This document shows, piece by piece, positions 22,080 through 33,754 of a stretch of DNA of 64,000 nucleotides; position 1 is the stretch's first letter, and every line of letters begins with the position of its first letter. The notes under the pieces are model-generated. The model searched no databases. It worked only from the letters and a program-made list of their open reading frames with translations, and was not told where the DNA came from. Source of the stretch: Bactrocera neohumeralis (lineage: Eukaryota; Arthropoda; Insecta; Diptera; Tephritidae); the NCBI RefSeq assembly GCF_024586455.1, contig NW_026089624.1, forward strand, positions 14,971,341 to 15,035,340, read 5' to 3'. The position numbers were made by a program, and so were the translations under genes.

Positions 22080-23434
22080 AAAGAGTATATAGTATTAGTT
22101 TTTTTTCACATAGCGGTTGTATGTATCACGTAAAACTAGGCGAAATAGATACCGGGTTATATATGTATACATATGTACATATATAAATAATCAGGATGAC
22201 GAGACGAGTTGAAATCTGACGGATTGTTCGTCCGTCCGTACAAGCTGTAACTTGAGTAAAAATTAAGGTATCTTGAAGAAACTTGTTACACATTTTGCTT
22301 GGCAAAAGAGTAAAGCGGAGTTCGTTATGGGTATAATGTCATGCCCACAAATCGCCGTTAAAACAAAATCTATAAAGAGCAATAACTAGGCCCTAAACTT
22401 TCATATATAGTAGAACTGTAATGGCACATTTCAGATTCGTAGTAGCAAGGGGCACCACTGGGCTAAAAATGTTGAAAAATTGGTCGTTGCCCCGCCCCTA
22501 AATAGCTTTAATGTACGTAAATAAATATAAATCAATCAAGATAAAATAGGTTACCGACACTGTGAAAATGAAAAAAATACTAAATGCTTGATAAATCAAT
22601 AACCAAAAACTCCAGAGACATTATGGGCGTGGCACCGACGTTTTATAGATAAAACCACATATCTTGGGACCTGCTCGACCGATTTCAACTAAATTTGATA
22701 TATGACATTATTTTGAAATTCCTATGTCACAGTATGAAAACTAGCGAAATCGGAATACAACCACGCCTACTTCCTGTACAACACACTTTTAAATTCCTTT
22801 CCATTTTCCAAGAAGTCATTAGTATAACGAGATAAAACTTTGCACGAATATTGCCTTTGAAGTATACTACCTTTTGACCAAAATTTGTCGGAATCGAACG
22901 ACAATTATTCAAGCCCAGTTGACTTTTGGCAGATAATGTGGTTCAATGTGTGAGATTTATAATTGAAATTCAGAAAAAAACTCTTTCTTGATAATAGTAT
23001 AGAAAGATTTTCGAACTTACGGGTGACTTTATACCGGATATATCGGTCAATATGTTAGTAATTTTAAGGAAATTTAGAGAACAGTATATCTTTGTGCCTA
23101 AACTATATAAAATTGGCCGAAATCTTGAATCCGAATTTTCGAATACCCGGTTGACTTTACTCAATATGATTGGTGATCCGTGGGGATCAGTGACTAGCCT
23201 TGATGAAACATTAGCAACATTTTACATTGTATTAGTCTGTGGCCTTATAACTGCATGTAGTATTGGCAAAAAATAGCTAAAATCTGGTCAATACTATCTC
23301 CTACATATATACCTAATAATTTTCGTAAAAATTAACTGAACGTTTAATATTGGATATTCTACAGTTTAACGCCATATAGTACTGCATATAATTATTTTCG
23401 TTACTCCATCTAACCATATGCCCTTCCTTACTTG
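22080..23434 (+). repeat. abundant dipteran repeat, copy B (longest)
   Basis: It contains CATAGCGGTTGTATGTATCA, GTCCGTCCGTACAAGCTGTA followed by ACTTGAGTAAAAATTAAGGT, and a TCTTGGGACCTGCTCGACCG block. It ends in GCCCTTCCTTACTTG at 23420-23434. The same order of blocks occurs in 46590-47514. The short frames inside are not conserved between copies. Class unknown to me; behaviour is that of a high-copy non-autonomous element. Confidence 0.7.
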
Positions 23435-23699
23435 ATTCAACTAGTTTTATATCTAAGTTGAGTTTTGAGTTGTCAAAATACTCTTAATTACAAAATATAG
23501 AAACACGTTAAAAAAGGGGATTAGACTAACGACAGATGCATCGTTTTGCGAATGTAAATGCATATAACCTACGCCCTCCTACCATGGTTAGGGTTAAATA
23601 GTATGGATGTTTTTTAGAAATGTTATTTTTAATGAGGCGATACTTTTTTGTGGACTTGATCATTTTGAAAGATTTTACTTGACCAGTTTTGTTGTCCAA

Positions 23700-24330
23700 T
23701 AATGAACAGACTTATTCCGGAACACCGTCATATATTCGGTCTGCATACTCGCTCAGCAGAGTCGTTAGTTTGAAAAGCCACGGATCGTGGGGTCCAAAAA
23801 GAGATAGCCGCCGATTTGGATTTTCACAAGAAAATTTTGTTCAGAGATGAAACTCGTTTGCCCATATAATGTTGATGAACAAAATTTTCGCATTTGTAAT
23901 GTCATGATAATACACCAGTCATTATTGAGACGCCGTTACATACCCAAAAAGTGACTCTATGGGCAGATAGAATCATTGGTACATATTTACAGTTATAATT
24001 ATGTTACAGTCAATGGATTGTTCCAACAGGTACCCGCCTCATGCTACGCAGCTAACGAAACAATGAAAATATTGCAGGAAATTTTTGGCGAGCGCATTAC
24101 CTCGAGTCGTGGGCCTGTGGCGTGGTTTTCAAGATCGTGCGATTTAACACCGCTGTACTATATTTTGTGAGGTTATATGAAGCTCGATATGATGATTGGC
24201 GTCTTGGCAGAGAATATTTGGCGCCTTACTGCTGATATACGGCCAAATTCTCGGGAAACGTGGTCGAAAATTAAGCCTCTCGGCTGCAATTTACGAATTG
24301 ATGTTTCTGAACTGTGACCAAAATTCTTTA
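23700..24330 (+). mobile_element. mariner/Tc1 transposase remnant
   Basis: Translated scraps follow mariner order: FHKKILFRDETRLP (first catalytic D), IETPLHTQKVTLWADRIIG, VTVNGLFQQVPASCYAANET, LQEIFGERITSSRGPVAWF and RSCDLTPLYYIL (from SPDLxPxDY, last D). Several frameshifts and stops are present. No inverted ends were located. Inactive fossil. Confidence 0.75.
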
Positions 24331-24738
24331 ATACTAGTTAATACGGTACAATATGTTCCCCGTTATATTAAAAACAAATATTAAATATTTCCTTAATATG
24401 TGACAATAACAATTGTGATTACTTCAGTTCTTTGAGCAGTCGACCACACAATTCTGTGCTGAATACTACACCAATTACTGATATACTTAAAAGAAAATCA
24501 CACTACTTTTGGTAAATTTAAAATCACCAAAGAGATATAACGAAGTTAATTATGATATCAATTCAGTCCACAAATTACAATACGGTACTTTGATGACACC
24601 TGTTAGTGTTGCATCAGGAATGGAAAAACCCAGAAAAAATACGGAACAAGCAAACATGCCATTGACATTCAAAAATACTTAAGTTTTTTCCATCTTTGGA
24701 CTTAATATTGTTTTTAATTTTTTTGAGAAAGCAACATC

Positions 24739-26425
24739 CAGTCGGCTCTCGTTAATTCAAACCTGGATAATTCGAATATCTCTGTATTTCAAAATTATCA
24801 TGTCCCCTAGAATATCTTTATATTTCGAACTACTTAAATCAATAAATTTTTATGCACTTGGTAATTCGAACGAAAAAATGATTACTATATAACAAAACGA
24901 CGCGTTAATTGGAACTCATAGGCGTCCAACACTCGACAATTCAAAGTTGCAGAGAGAAAGAGGCGGAAAGATTTTAAGTACATTTTGCGACATGTTCAAA
25001 CATGTATCAAGGTATACGAGCTTTTGTTTTTGTTATGGTTAGTTTGACTATTTGACACACACTTCCACAAACGGGTTTGTTTAGTTATCATTCAGTTACA
25101 GTTACTCTTTCGTTGGTATACAGATTAAAAGTTTGTCCTAGTTATGAGCCTTAGAAAGTATAAATGTTTGACGATTGCTTAAAAGAAGAAGTTAATTGAA
25201 CAAGTAGAGGAAGGTGAGAAGAAAAGTGATATTGCAAAGGAATTTAAGATTTCTCTGAGTTCTTTAACCATAATAAAGCACAAGGAGAAAATGCTTCTCC
25301 ACCTGCTGGAGTACGAAAAAGAACTACTAAAGGGGAATTTCTTCGTCTGGAAGAAAGCCTGTGTAGAAAGACAGTGTAGAGGGTAAAAAAGTGTCTATTG
25401 GCGGAAACTTATTGAAGAAGCAAAAGAGTTCGCGTCTATTCTAAGCATCAAAAACTTTGCGGCAAGTGAAGGGTGGCTTACAAATTTCAAAAAGAGAAAT
25501 GAAGTTGTGTTTAAAAAAGTTTGTGGGGAAAGTGGAAGTGTTGGTGATGCAGTTTACTTAAATTGGCACGGTAAATTGAAGACCTTGATTGAAAAATGTG
25601 ATGTCCGAGACATTTTTAATACTGATGAAACTGGCCTATTTTTCAAATATTTACCGGACAAGACGCTTACTTTTAAAGGTGAAAAATGTCATGGGGGAAA
25701 ACATAGTAAAGAGAAGTTGACAGTGTTACTTGCAGTAAATATGAACGGATCGGAAAAACTTAAACCCTTAGTGATAGGAAAAGCAATGAAACATCGATGA
25801 GTGTAATAAATTCCGACTGATTATCGTGCTAACAAAAAAGCTTGGATGACGACAGAACCTTTTAACACAACAGTCTTCCTACATTTTGCCAGGTGGAACT
25901 CTACTTCTTTCTGCCAAATACAACTTCCAAATTACAACCAAGGGATCATTCATAATTTTAAGACGTTCTATAGTAGAGAAAATATTAAGCTCGTTTTTGA
26001 ATCTCGAGACAAGCAGCTAACTGCAAATATCACGGTTCTGACAGCTGTTTTACTGATTGACAAGGTATGGAAAGCTGTAACACCTCTAACGATTCACAAC
26101 TGCTTCAAAAAATCCGGTTTCTTAAAAGAAGATGTTCCAATACTTATGGATTACAAAGAACCAGCAAGAAAACCATTAGTTGACATCAGCGGTGTGAGTT
26201 TTTCTGACTTTCTTCAAGCGGATGAAGATATTGCTGTCTCAGGTTCACTAACCAGTATAACAGAGTTCTCTCAAAAGATTAATTAATTCACATAATGAAC
26301 ACATATGTATGTACAGGAATGTACCTCTAAACTTTTGAAATTGTTATAGAATAGCAGTATATAAATACAAATTTATCAATACTTAATAATTCGAAGTTTT
26401 GTTTATTTTATCTCACAAATTTCGA
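24739..26425 (+). mobile_element. Tigger/pogo-type DNA transposon, decayed
   Basis: The left end at 24739 reads CAGTCGGCTCTCGTTAATTC, like Tigger-type inverted ends. The coding region from 25145 shows a psq-type helix-turn-helix (LIEQVEEGEKKSDIAKEFKI), a CENP-B-like part and a DDE domain. 25507-25800 carries IFNTDETGLFFKYLPDKTLT (first D). 25846-26286 is the C-terminal part with a deletion removing the second D region. Stops at 25179, 25384 and 25798 break the frame. The right inverted end is not clear; AATTCGAAGTTTTG near 26388 is a weak candidate. Confidence 0.75.
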
Positions 26426-26429
26426 ATCA

Positions 26430-27428
26430 TTTGATATTAACCGGTATGAAACCAATTGTATTGCCAATCATTATAATGTATTATGTACGTATATGGGAGT
26501 TCGAAAAGATAACGATCGAGTTCGACCGTATAGATTTTGGGCTTATATTTCTAAAAAGACAAAGTAATTAAAAGTTAACTAAAAATATTGTTACATAGCA
26601 GTTAACAGTGCGATTGAGCAATAAATCATTATAATTAAGCTAAATTCGTGTGACCATATACAATATTATTCAATTATGATTCAATTTCTTATGCTTTTTG
26701 CCAAGTTTGAAGTTTTGGTGGACTAAAATATAGTATCTTAAATATTTATGTTGGTTTTAAAAACGAAAAATATTTAATAACGGTAGTATATAAATCGTAG
26801 ATATATATTAAATATTTATAACTATGTTTTTTTTTTGTTGATTGAACATATGTAGATAAGATGTGCATGTTGTATTTCTATTGAACACGTTTATTAAAAA
26901 ATGTTACCTTTAAAAACGTATCCAGACGAAAAATATGTGTTTTCTATACAGCAATGAGTTGGCACAGCAAGCTAATGAAGCAAACTCTAAAGTTAAAGAT
27001 CAGTTCATCAACAGCAACATTTTATTTTACTAAAACAAATAAAAGAAAAAGAAAATAAATCAAATCAAACTTGAAAATAAATTGCATTAAATAAGAAATT
27101 GCGGTAAGTAAAACAAAAACTAGAGTCGACTCTGATTTATAATAACGCTACAGTTACACCATCAAGAATTTGCTTTCGAGTGGTTCGCATAAACTACTTG
27201 TCAAAATTGATTTAAATTGACAGCTGTGACTTAGGTTAAAAACGACTCTATATAATATGCCGTAGTCAAGGAAATAATCATTGAATGTTTTGCCCGAAAT
27301 AAATAATTTGCTGCAAAGACTGAATGAGAACAAAGAATGTTATGAAAAATAAAAAAAAAAAAATTAAATTAAATTATGTTCAAGAGAACATTCTCATACA
27401 ATGCTTATGTAGTATATCATATGTTATA
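26430..27428. other. AT-rich intron sequence, nothing recognised
   Basis: No open frame, known repeat or inverted ends were recognised. Homopolymer runs and simple AT-rich text predominate. Confidence 0.5.
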
Positions 27429-27430
27429 TA

Positions 27431-28325
27431 CAAGGTGCATTATAAAGTAAACAGGACTTTTTGAATCGAGCACCCCCTGGTGGCGCCATCTATATATCGA
27501 CTGGTGCGTTAGAATCTGCTATCTTTATCGATTGTCCAGTGAGAATTTTATGACATTTCATTGATTGGAAATGAAGTTATTTCGTTTTACTTACTGACAC
27601 TGTTTGTGTTATCGGTGCGAAAATGAGCGTCGAACAAAGAGCCAACATTAAATTTTGTTTTAAAATTGGTAAAACTTTTACCGAAACGTTTCAATTGATG
27701 AAACAAGTTTATGGCGATGTGGTCGTGAGGACATAAATGACGATCAACATGTGGGCCAATAAAAATCTGTGATAAGCGGCAATTCCATCGAAACTGTGCG
27801 TGAATTCATCAAAAATCAACCGAAATCATATTTGAAATTCATGGAAATGGAATTGAACATCTTCAAAACATCGAATTATCACATTTTGACCGAACATTTG
27901 GGCTCACGCAAGGTGTGTGCACGGTTTGTTCCGCACAAATTGACTGACGATCAAAAATTGTTCAGAATCAGAATCATCGATCGACGCTTGTGACCGATTA
28001 TTTAACCAAAAATCACTTTTTAACCATTAACCACTCCCAATATTCACCTGATATGGCACCGTGCGTCTTCTTCCTTTTCGGAAAAATGCATTTGCCCATG
28101 AAAGGAAAGCGTTATGCTGACGTAGAGGCCATTTAAAAGGCTTGCACCGGCATACTGGCGGCCATACCGGCCAACAAGCTAAAACACTCGTTCGACATGC
28201 TTTTGAACCGTGCAAAAAGTTATATTGAAGCAGAAGGAGACTTTGAATAAAATAAATTGATTTTGCCGAAAAACCCATTTGTTCCGCTTTTTTTTTAAGT
28301 CCTGTTTACTATGGAACGCACCTTG
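27431..28325 (+). mobile_element. mariner element, 895 bp, internally deleted
   Basis: Inverted ends: left CAAGGTGCATTATAAAGTAA, right (inverted) CAAGGTGCGTTCCATAGTAA. Both are followed by ACAGGACTT and flanked by TA, the mariner duplication. The N-terminal transposase start (MSVEQRANIKFCFKIGKTF at 27624) and helix-turn-helix remains are readable. So is the C-terminal part (YSPDMAP..FFLFGKMHLPMK near 28040-28100, ending KSYIEAEGDF). The catalytic centre between them is deleted. Same family as 36419-37560. Confidence 0.9.
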
Positions 28326-28653
28326 TATATATTAGATTTATGGCAGTTAGAAAGGATACGAGCCATTTAGATCCCTTCATGGGACTGGTCACAAGTCGGA
28401 GTTACGGAGAAAAATTTTTTTCCCACATCTTCGAACACATCACATAATGGAGGTTGGCATTGGTATTACCCGATCCCGGCCATTTTCCCATCATAGTGTA
28501 ATAGTAAAATGCAACATTATTGGAAACATCGCTTTTCTCAGTTTTAGTAGGATTGAGATATGTACATACTAAGTTGGATATTATGTAGTGTACTCTCGCT
28601 CAAAGTTTTTAGTTGTCGAAATAGTGAATCAGCTATAAACATGGCATCTTATA

Positions 28654-29188
28654 CCATGTTCAGACCGACACTTAATCACACGATTTCGGCTGTTGAATGG
28701 ATTATCCCACTAATCTTAAAAATTTATCTAGATTTCGCCATACAAAAATGACAGTTCCAAATCACTTCATTGAAATGATTTCAAACTGATCCACGCTAAA
28801 TCTCTCTGTGCGACTCTGATTTTGCGCATTCTACTTGTCAGCACTGAAAATCTGTTACATTATCACAGCTGATTTAGACACTACAAAGGGGGAAAAATGT
28901 AAACAAACAAATTTTTTTTAAAGCAATGAATCTAATTTCACCTGAAAATCGACTTAACAAATGAAAAAATGCATTCATTATTTCTATTATATGGAAAATA
29001 TTAAAAAAGACGGCTTTTATTAGAAAATACTATATGACAATCTTTCCTTTTGATAAATATTAAGCGATGTGGATTCTTGAATGACAATAACAGCTGTTTT
29101 TTGATCTTTCTAACGGCAGTGAGAACACTGTTGGGTTATGAAATGCTTAAATGTAATCTAATCTTTTAAATTTTCGGCCTGAACATGG
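28654..29188. mobile_element. TA-flanked inverted-repeat element (MITE), 535 bp
   Basis: The ends CCATGTTCAGACCGA (28654-28668) and, inverted, CCATGTTCAGGCCGA (29174-29188) are flanked by TA on both sides. It has no coding capacity. An internal block (28795-28915) matches, inverted, the sequence at 43945-44060: GTCTAAATCAGCTGTGATAA and a GCGCA..AGAGAGATTT word. TA suggests a Tc1/mariner-driven element, but the family is unassigned. Confidence 0.65.
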
Positions 29189-30504
29189 TATTATTAACTT
29201 ACATATATTATTGAACGAACGAAAATATATATGTGTATGTATATAAAAGTAATCCATGTAAATGGAAGTAATCCGTGGAGACGTTTCTCTTTCTTCAGCA
29301 TCGAATTTTAGTTTATGTAAAATAAAATCTTTTTTTAATTTTGTTAATCATAAAGTCAACTATACGATGGAATATGATTATATGTATTAAGTATATGAGG
29401 GCTGGTAAAGTACTGAACCATTACTATCACCAGACTACACTACTATCAGGAAAGACGCCAATTTAATTTCAATAAAACATACATACATATAGATCGATAT
29501 TTCTGGTATAAAGGCAGCCATCGACATTGGTATATTTTTGGTTTGGTTTAAATTAGTATGAATGAGAATTTTATAGTATTACTAGAAGAGAATAAAGAAT
29601 TATATTTTTTTAAGAATTACTTAAATATTTTCACGCAACATTATTCGATTAATTTCACTTAAATTTGTTAAGCAAAAACTAATAAATTAAGCTTATTTCA
29701 CGAATTAACAAAAGTGTTTTTTTTTTTGGTTTACAGTTTACATGCTGCTCTATGCTTTTTCTTGACATATGTATATAAAGAATTACCTCACAAGATGGCG
29801 GCATAGTGTAATTGTTTTTGTAACATTTGTCACAGAGAAACCGAAAATAGTAAAGGTAAATTCTAGCCGTAACCTTATATACTATCATTCTTGGTATTAT
29901 GGTTTTGAACTCTGTTCCATTGCGGTTGACTAGAATATCAAAGACGCACAACTGCTACCAAGCGTTTGTGAAAGAACATTGTGTTTATTTAGAAAAAATA
30001 TTGACATAAAGTAGAAAATGGATAAATAAACTATTTCATATATAATTTTAAACCATTTTATTCAGTTGTTTTGTACAAATACATAGAAATGTGAAATTTC
30101 TTGAGTTCGTGGAGAAAAAATCCGAAACTGGACAAGGTACAATTTGGAGATAGTAAAAATAGAATTAAGGAACCGAGGGAAATGTTTAGAACAAAAAGAG
30201 TCGATACAATATACGTTGTCTTACTTGCAGTTAGAAAGTTCCAATGTATTAAAGTGATCACGAAAATTTTTTTTCAACACTTTTGCCTAAAACATTTTTA
30301 TCATCGTTATATAAATCAAATCTAATGTTCATTTTAATAATTATTCACCTTTTCGTTAGCAATAACTAAATTTAATTCCTTAGATTTTTCATTAAAGTAA
30401 TTTAGCTGTTTAATTGTCAAATCTTCACTCTCTAGGTCGGCAACTTCAAGAACCTTCGACTGAAAAAACAAAAAAGGATTTTGTTTGATCTAAAGTCGCA
30501 TTGC
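29189..30504. other. intron sequence, nothing recognised
   Basis: AT-rich sequence; the short open frames on both strands show no domain. No repeat shared with the rest of the window was noticed. Confidence 0.5.
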
Positions 30505-33172
30505 TTTAACTTCAACACGAAAAGGAAACAACGGCCTCAGATACGTGACCCCCTTTTTGATAATAAGCTCGTGGCATGTTAAGGATTATGATTTAAGGGC
30601 ATGCACCTGGAATGTCCGGTCCCTTAATTGGGAACATGCCACTGCCCGACTAGTTGATGTCCTCGTTAGAGTAAAGTCTGACATCACCGCCATCCATGCA
30701 AGGCTACAGACGGGACAAGGACTGAATCGAGTAGGTCCTTGTGGAATTTACTAGAGTGGCCAAATTGTGCGCAAATTTGGTGTTGGATTCGAGGGGAAGA
30801 GAGACTCCGTCGCTGAGTAATGGCATTCACCCCGGTGGATAAACGTCTAGCCACAATCCGCATCAAAACGAAATTCTTCAACATATCGCTGATTTGCGCT
30901 CTTGTCCCGACTGAAGAGAAGGAGAATCTGAACAAGGATGCCTTCATTGACCACTTGGAGTGTACCTATGAGAGCTGCCCCCGCCACGATGTCTAAATCA
31001 CGCTCGCCGACTTTAACGCCAGAGTGGGCAAAGAAGGTATCTTTGGCACTACGGTAGGTAAAGCCAGCCTCAACGATGAAACATCCCCAAATGGTTTGAG
31101 GCTGATCTACTGTGCCGGGGCCCAAAAATTGCTTATCTGTAGTGCTAAATTCCAGCATAGAAAATTTCACCAACCTACCTGGCTGTCCCCACATCGAAAA
31201 GCCACCAACCAAATCAATCATGCTGTGTTAGACGAAACACACGTCTCCAGTATTTTAAACGTGCGTGCGCTTCGAGGTACTAACACAGACTCGGACCACC
31301 ACAGCGGAGGGAAAACAGACGCCTACCTCGCAACGGTACGATCGACCACAATACGTGCGGGATGGGATAGATACCGACAGTTGAAGAGGGAAGCGAGACG
31401 CATTTGCAGACAGAAAAAGAAAGAGGCCTAAATGCGTGAGTATGAAGAGTTTGATAAGCTGGCCGAAAGGGGTCATGCTCGAAAATCCTACAAAAAAATG
31501 CGGCGGCTTATAGAAGGTTTCAAAACCGGAGCATACTCTTGTAGAACCCCAAAGGTGATCTAGTCCCCGATGCTTAGAGCATAATAAAATTATGGAGGGA
31601 ACACTTCTCCAGCCTGCTAAATGGCAGTGAACGTGCAACGCGAGGAGAAGACGAACCCGATTCCCCAATTGATGACGATGGAGCAGACGTTCTATTGCCC
31701 GACCATGATGAGGGTTGAATAGCAATTACCCGTCTGAAGAACTACAAAGCGGTGGGGCAGACAAATTACCGGCCGACCGATTCATATACTAACTGCGACT
31801 AACTGATAATAAGCATGCATCAGCTTCTTTGTAGAATATAGTCGGACGAAAGCATTGCCTATCGACAGGAATTTAAGTGTGCTCTGCCCAATCTACAAAA
31901 AGGAAGACCTCACAATCTGCGCCAACTACAGTGGGATAATCCTCTTCAGCACCGCATATAAGGTTCTATCAAGCGTATTGTGTGAAAGACTAAAGCCCAC
32001 CGTCAACAAACTGATTGGACCTTATCAGTGTGGCTTTAGGCTTGGCAAATCAACAACTGATCAGATATTCACCATGCACCAAATCTTAAAAAATATCCGA
32101 GAAAAGAGGATCGACACACACCACCTCTTTGACCACCTTTAAAGCTACCTCTATGCCGATATGTCTGAAGTGGGTATTCCCGCAAAACTAGTACTACACA
32201 ACCGTATTACGTTGAGCAACACCAAAAGCTCCGTCAGAATCGGGAAAGACCTCTCCGAGCCGATCGAAAACAACCAAACGAGGTTTCAGACTAGAATATA
32301 TGGAGAAAATAGTTTGAGCTGCAGAGCTTAATCGAGTAAGCACAATCTTCTATAAGAGTGCACAACTGTTGGCGTATGCTGATGATATTGATATCCTCCA
32401 CGGCGTAAGTTCTGCTTTTTCCAGACTACATAAGGAAGCAAAGCAAACGAGTCTGGTAGTGGACGAGGGCAAAACGAAATATCTCCTGATCAAACAAGTA
32501 GTCGCCTCACTCGCGACTTGGCTCCCAAGTCACTGTTGGTAGTCACAACTTCGAAGTCGTAGGTAATTTCGTCTATCTTAGAACCAGTATTATCGCCAAC
32601 AACAATGTCAGCATCGAAATCCTACGCAGAATGAGTCTTGCAACAGGTGCTACTTCGAACTGAGTAGGCAATTGAGAAGTAAAGTCCAATCTCGACGAAC
32701 AAAGACCAAACACTATAAGTCACTCATTATTCCCGTCTTGCTAAATGGTGCAGAAGAATGGACGATGCCAACACTTAATGAGTCGACGTTACGACTTTTC
32801 GAGAGAAAGGTTCTGTGGAAGATTCATGGTCCTTTGCACATTGGCAAAAGGCGAATGTCGCATTCGATGGAACGATGAGCGGTACGAGTAATATGACGAC
32901 ATTGACATAGTTAAGCGAATGAAAAGAGGTATCGTCCGCATGGATGAAAATATTCCAGTTCTGAAAGTATTCCAGGCAGTACCCGCTGGGGGGGAAGCAG
33001 AGTAAGAGGAAGACCTCCACTGCGTTGGAGAAATCAGATAGATAAGGACCTGGCTACACTTGGTGTCTCGAATTAGCGCCGAATTGCTAAGAGAAGAAAC
33101 GATTGGCGCGCTGTTGGTAACTTGGCTATAACCGCGTAAGCGGTATCTACACCATTAAAGAGAAGATATTAA
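30505..33172 (+). mobile_element. RTE-type retrotransposon copy 3, heavily decayed
   Basis: It follows copy 1 from CCTCAGATACGTGACCCCC to the end of the RT (GCGGTATCTACACCATTAAA). Endonuclease scraps are at 30593-31290 (ACTWNVRSLNWEHATARL, GKEGIFGTTVGKASLNDE), RT at 31855-32142 (YQCGFRLGKSTTDQIF), YADD text near 32375 and C-terminal scraps at 32672-32960. It is 5' truncated by about 250 bp relative to copy 1. Many stops and indels make it the oldest copy here. Confidence 0.85.
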
Positions 33173-33754
33173 TCCAGAAGTAAAATATGTTGTGCTGTGA
33201 TATTGTGCTGTTGTCTTGAAAAACAGTAAATGCCATTTTTCGTGAAGGTATCTTTACTTGCAGAAAAAATCACGAGTTGAAAGCTTCAGGTTGATATCTC
33301 AAGTACTGAGGGACTAATTCGCGTATATACAGACAAACAGACGGATTATTTATATATACTCGTAAATTTTTAGGGTTTCTGACGTTCATTTTGGGTGTTA
33401 CAAACTTCGTGGTAAACTTAATATACTCTGATTAGTGTAAAAATGGAAAACCATACTTTTGCATGCACACGATGCAAAATTTTTGTTTGTTCCCTTTAGA
33501 GAACGTGAATGACACAGATAACAATTAGATGAGCGAAAACATGGTGTGAAATTAAAAGTGAACATATACACATACATATATAGTATATATTTTCGAACAT
33601 TTCTGCAGACATTTGGGCAGATTTCTGTTAATGTAAAACAGTTTTTATCATTTTCTCCTAGACTATTCGAAATTTATAAAAAATGTGTTTCATCGTTGCA
33701 ATGTTGGACTTATTAATGCGATGTCTCGATTTGGAATTTTAAAAGCACACTTAC
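33173..33754. other. intron sequence next to the zfh2 donor, nothing recognised
   Basis: AT-rich, no repeat or open frame. It contains the first part of the 24.6-kb intron after the zfh2 donor site at 33753-33754. Confidence 0.5.

Larger units (their letters stand above)
9143..33754 (-). other. zfh2: zfh2 24.6-kb intron splitting homeodomain 3
   Basis: The donor at 33753-33754 reads GTAAGT on the minus strand directly after codons for KKRVVQ. The acceptor AG precedes VWFQN at 9142. Joining the two restores a full homeodomain 3 in phase 0. The intron is filled with transposons of at least six types, annotated separately, several of them nested. No host exon or RNA gene was recognised inside it. 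9143-9600 holds only AT-rich intron sequence. Confidence 0.85.

Noticed and set aside
27620..28260. A host SETMAR-like gene
   Set aside because: TA-flanked inverted ends and a deleted catalytic centre show it is a mariner element.
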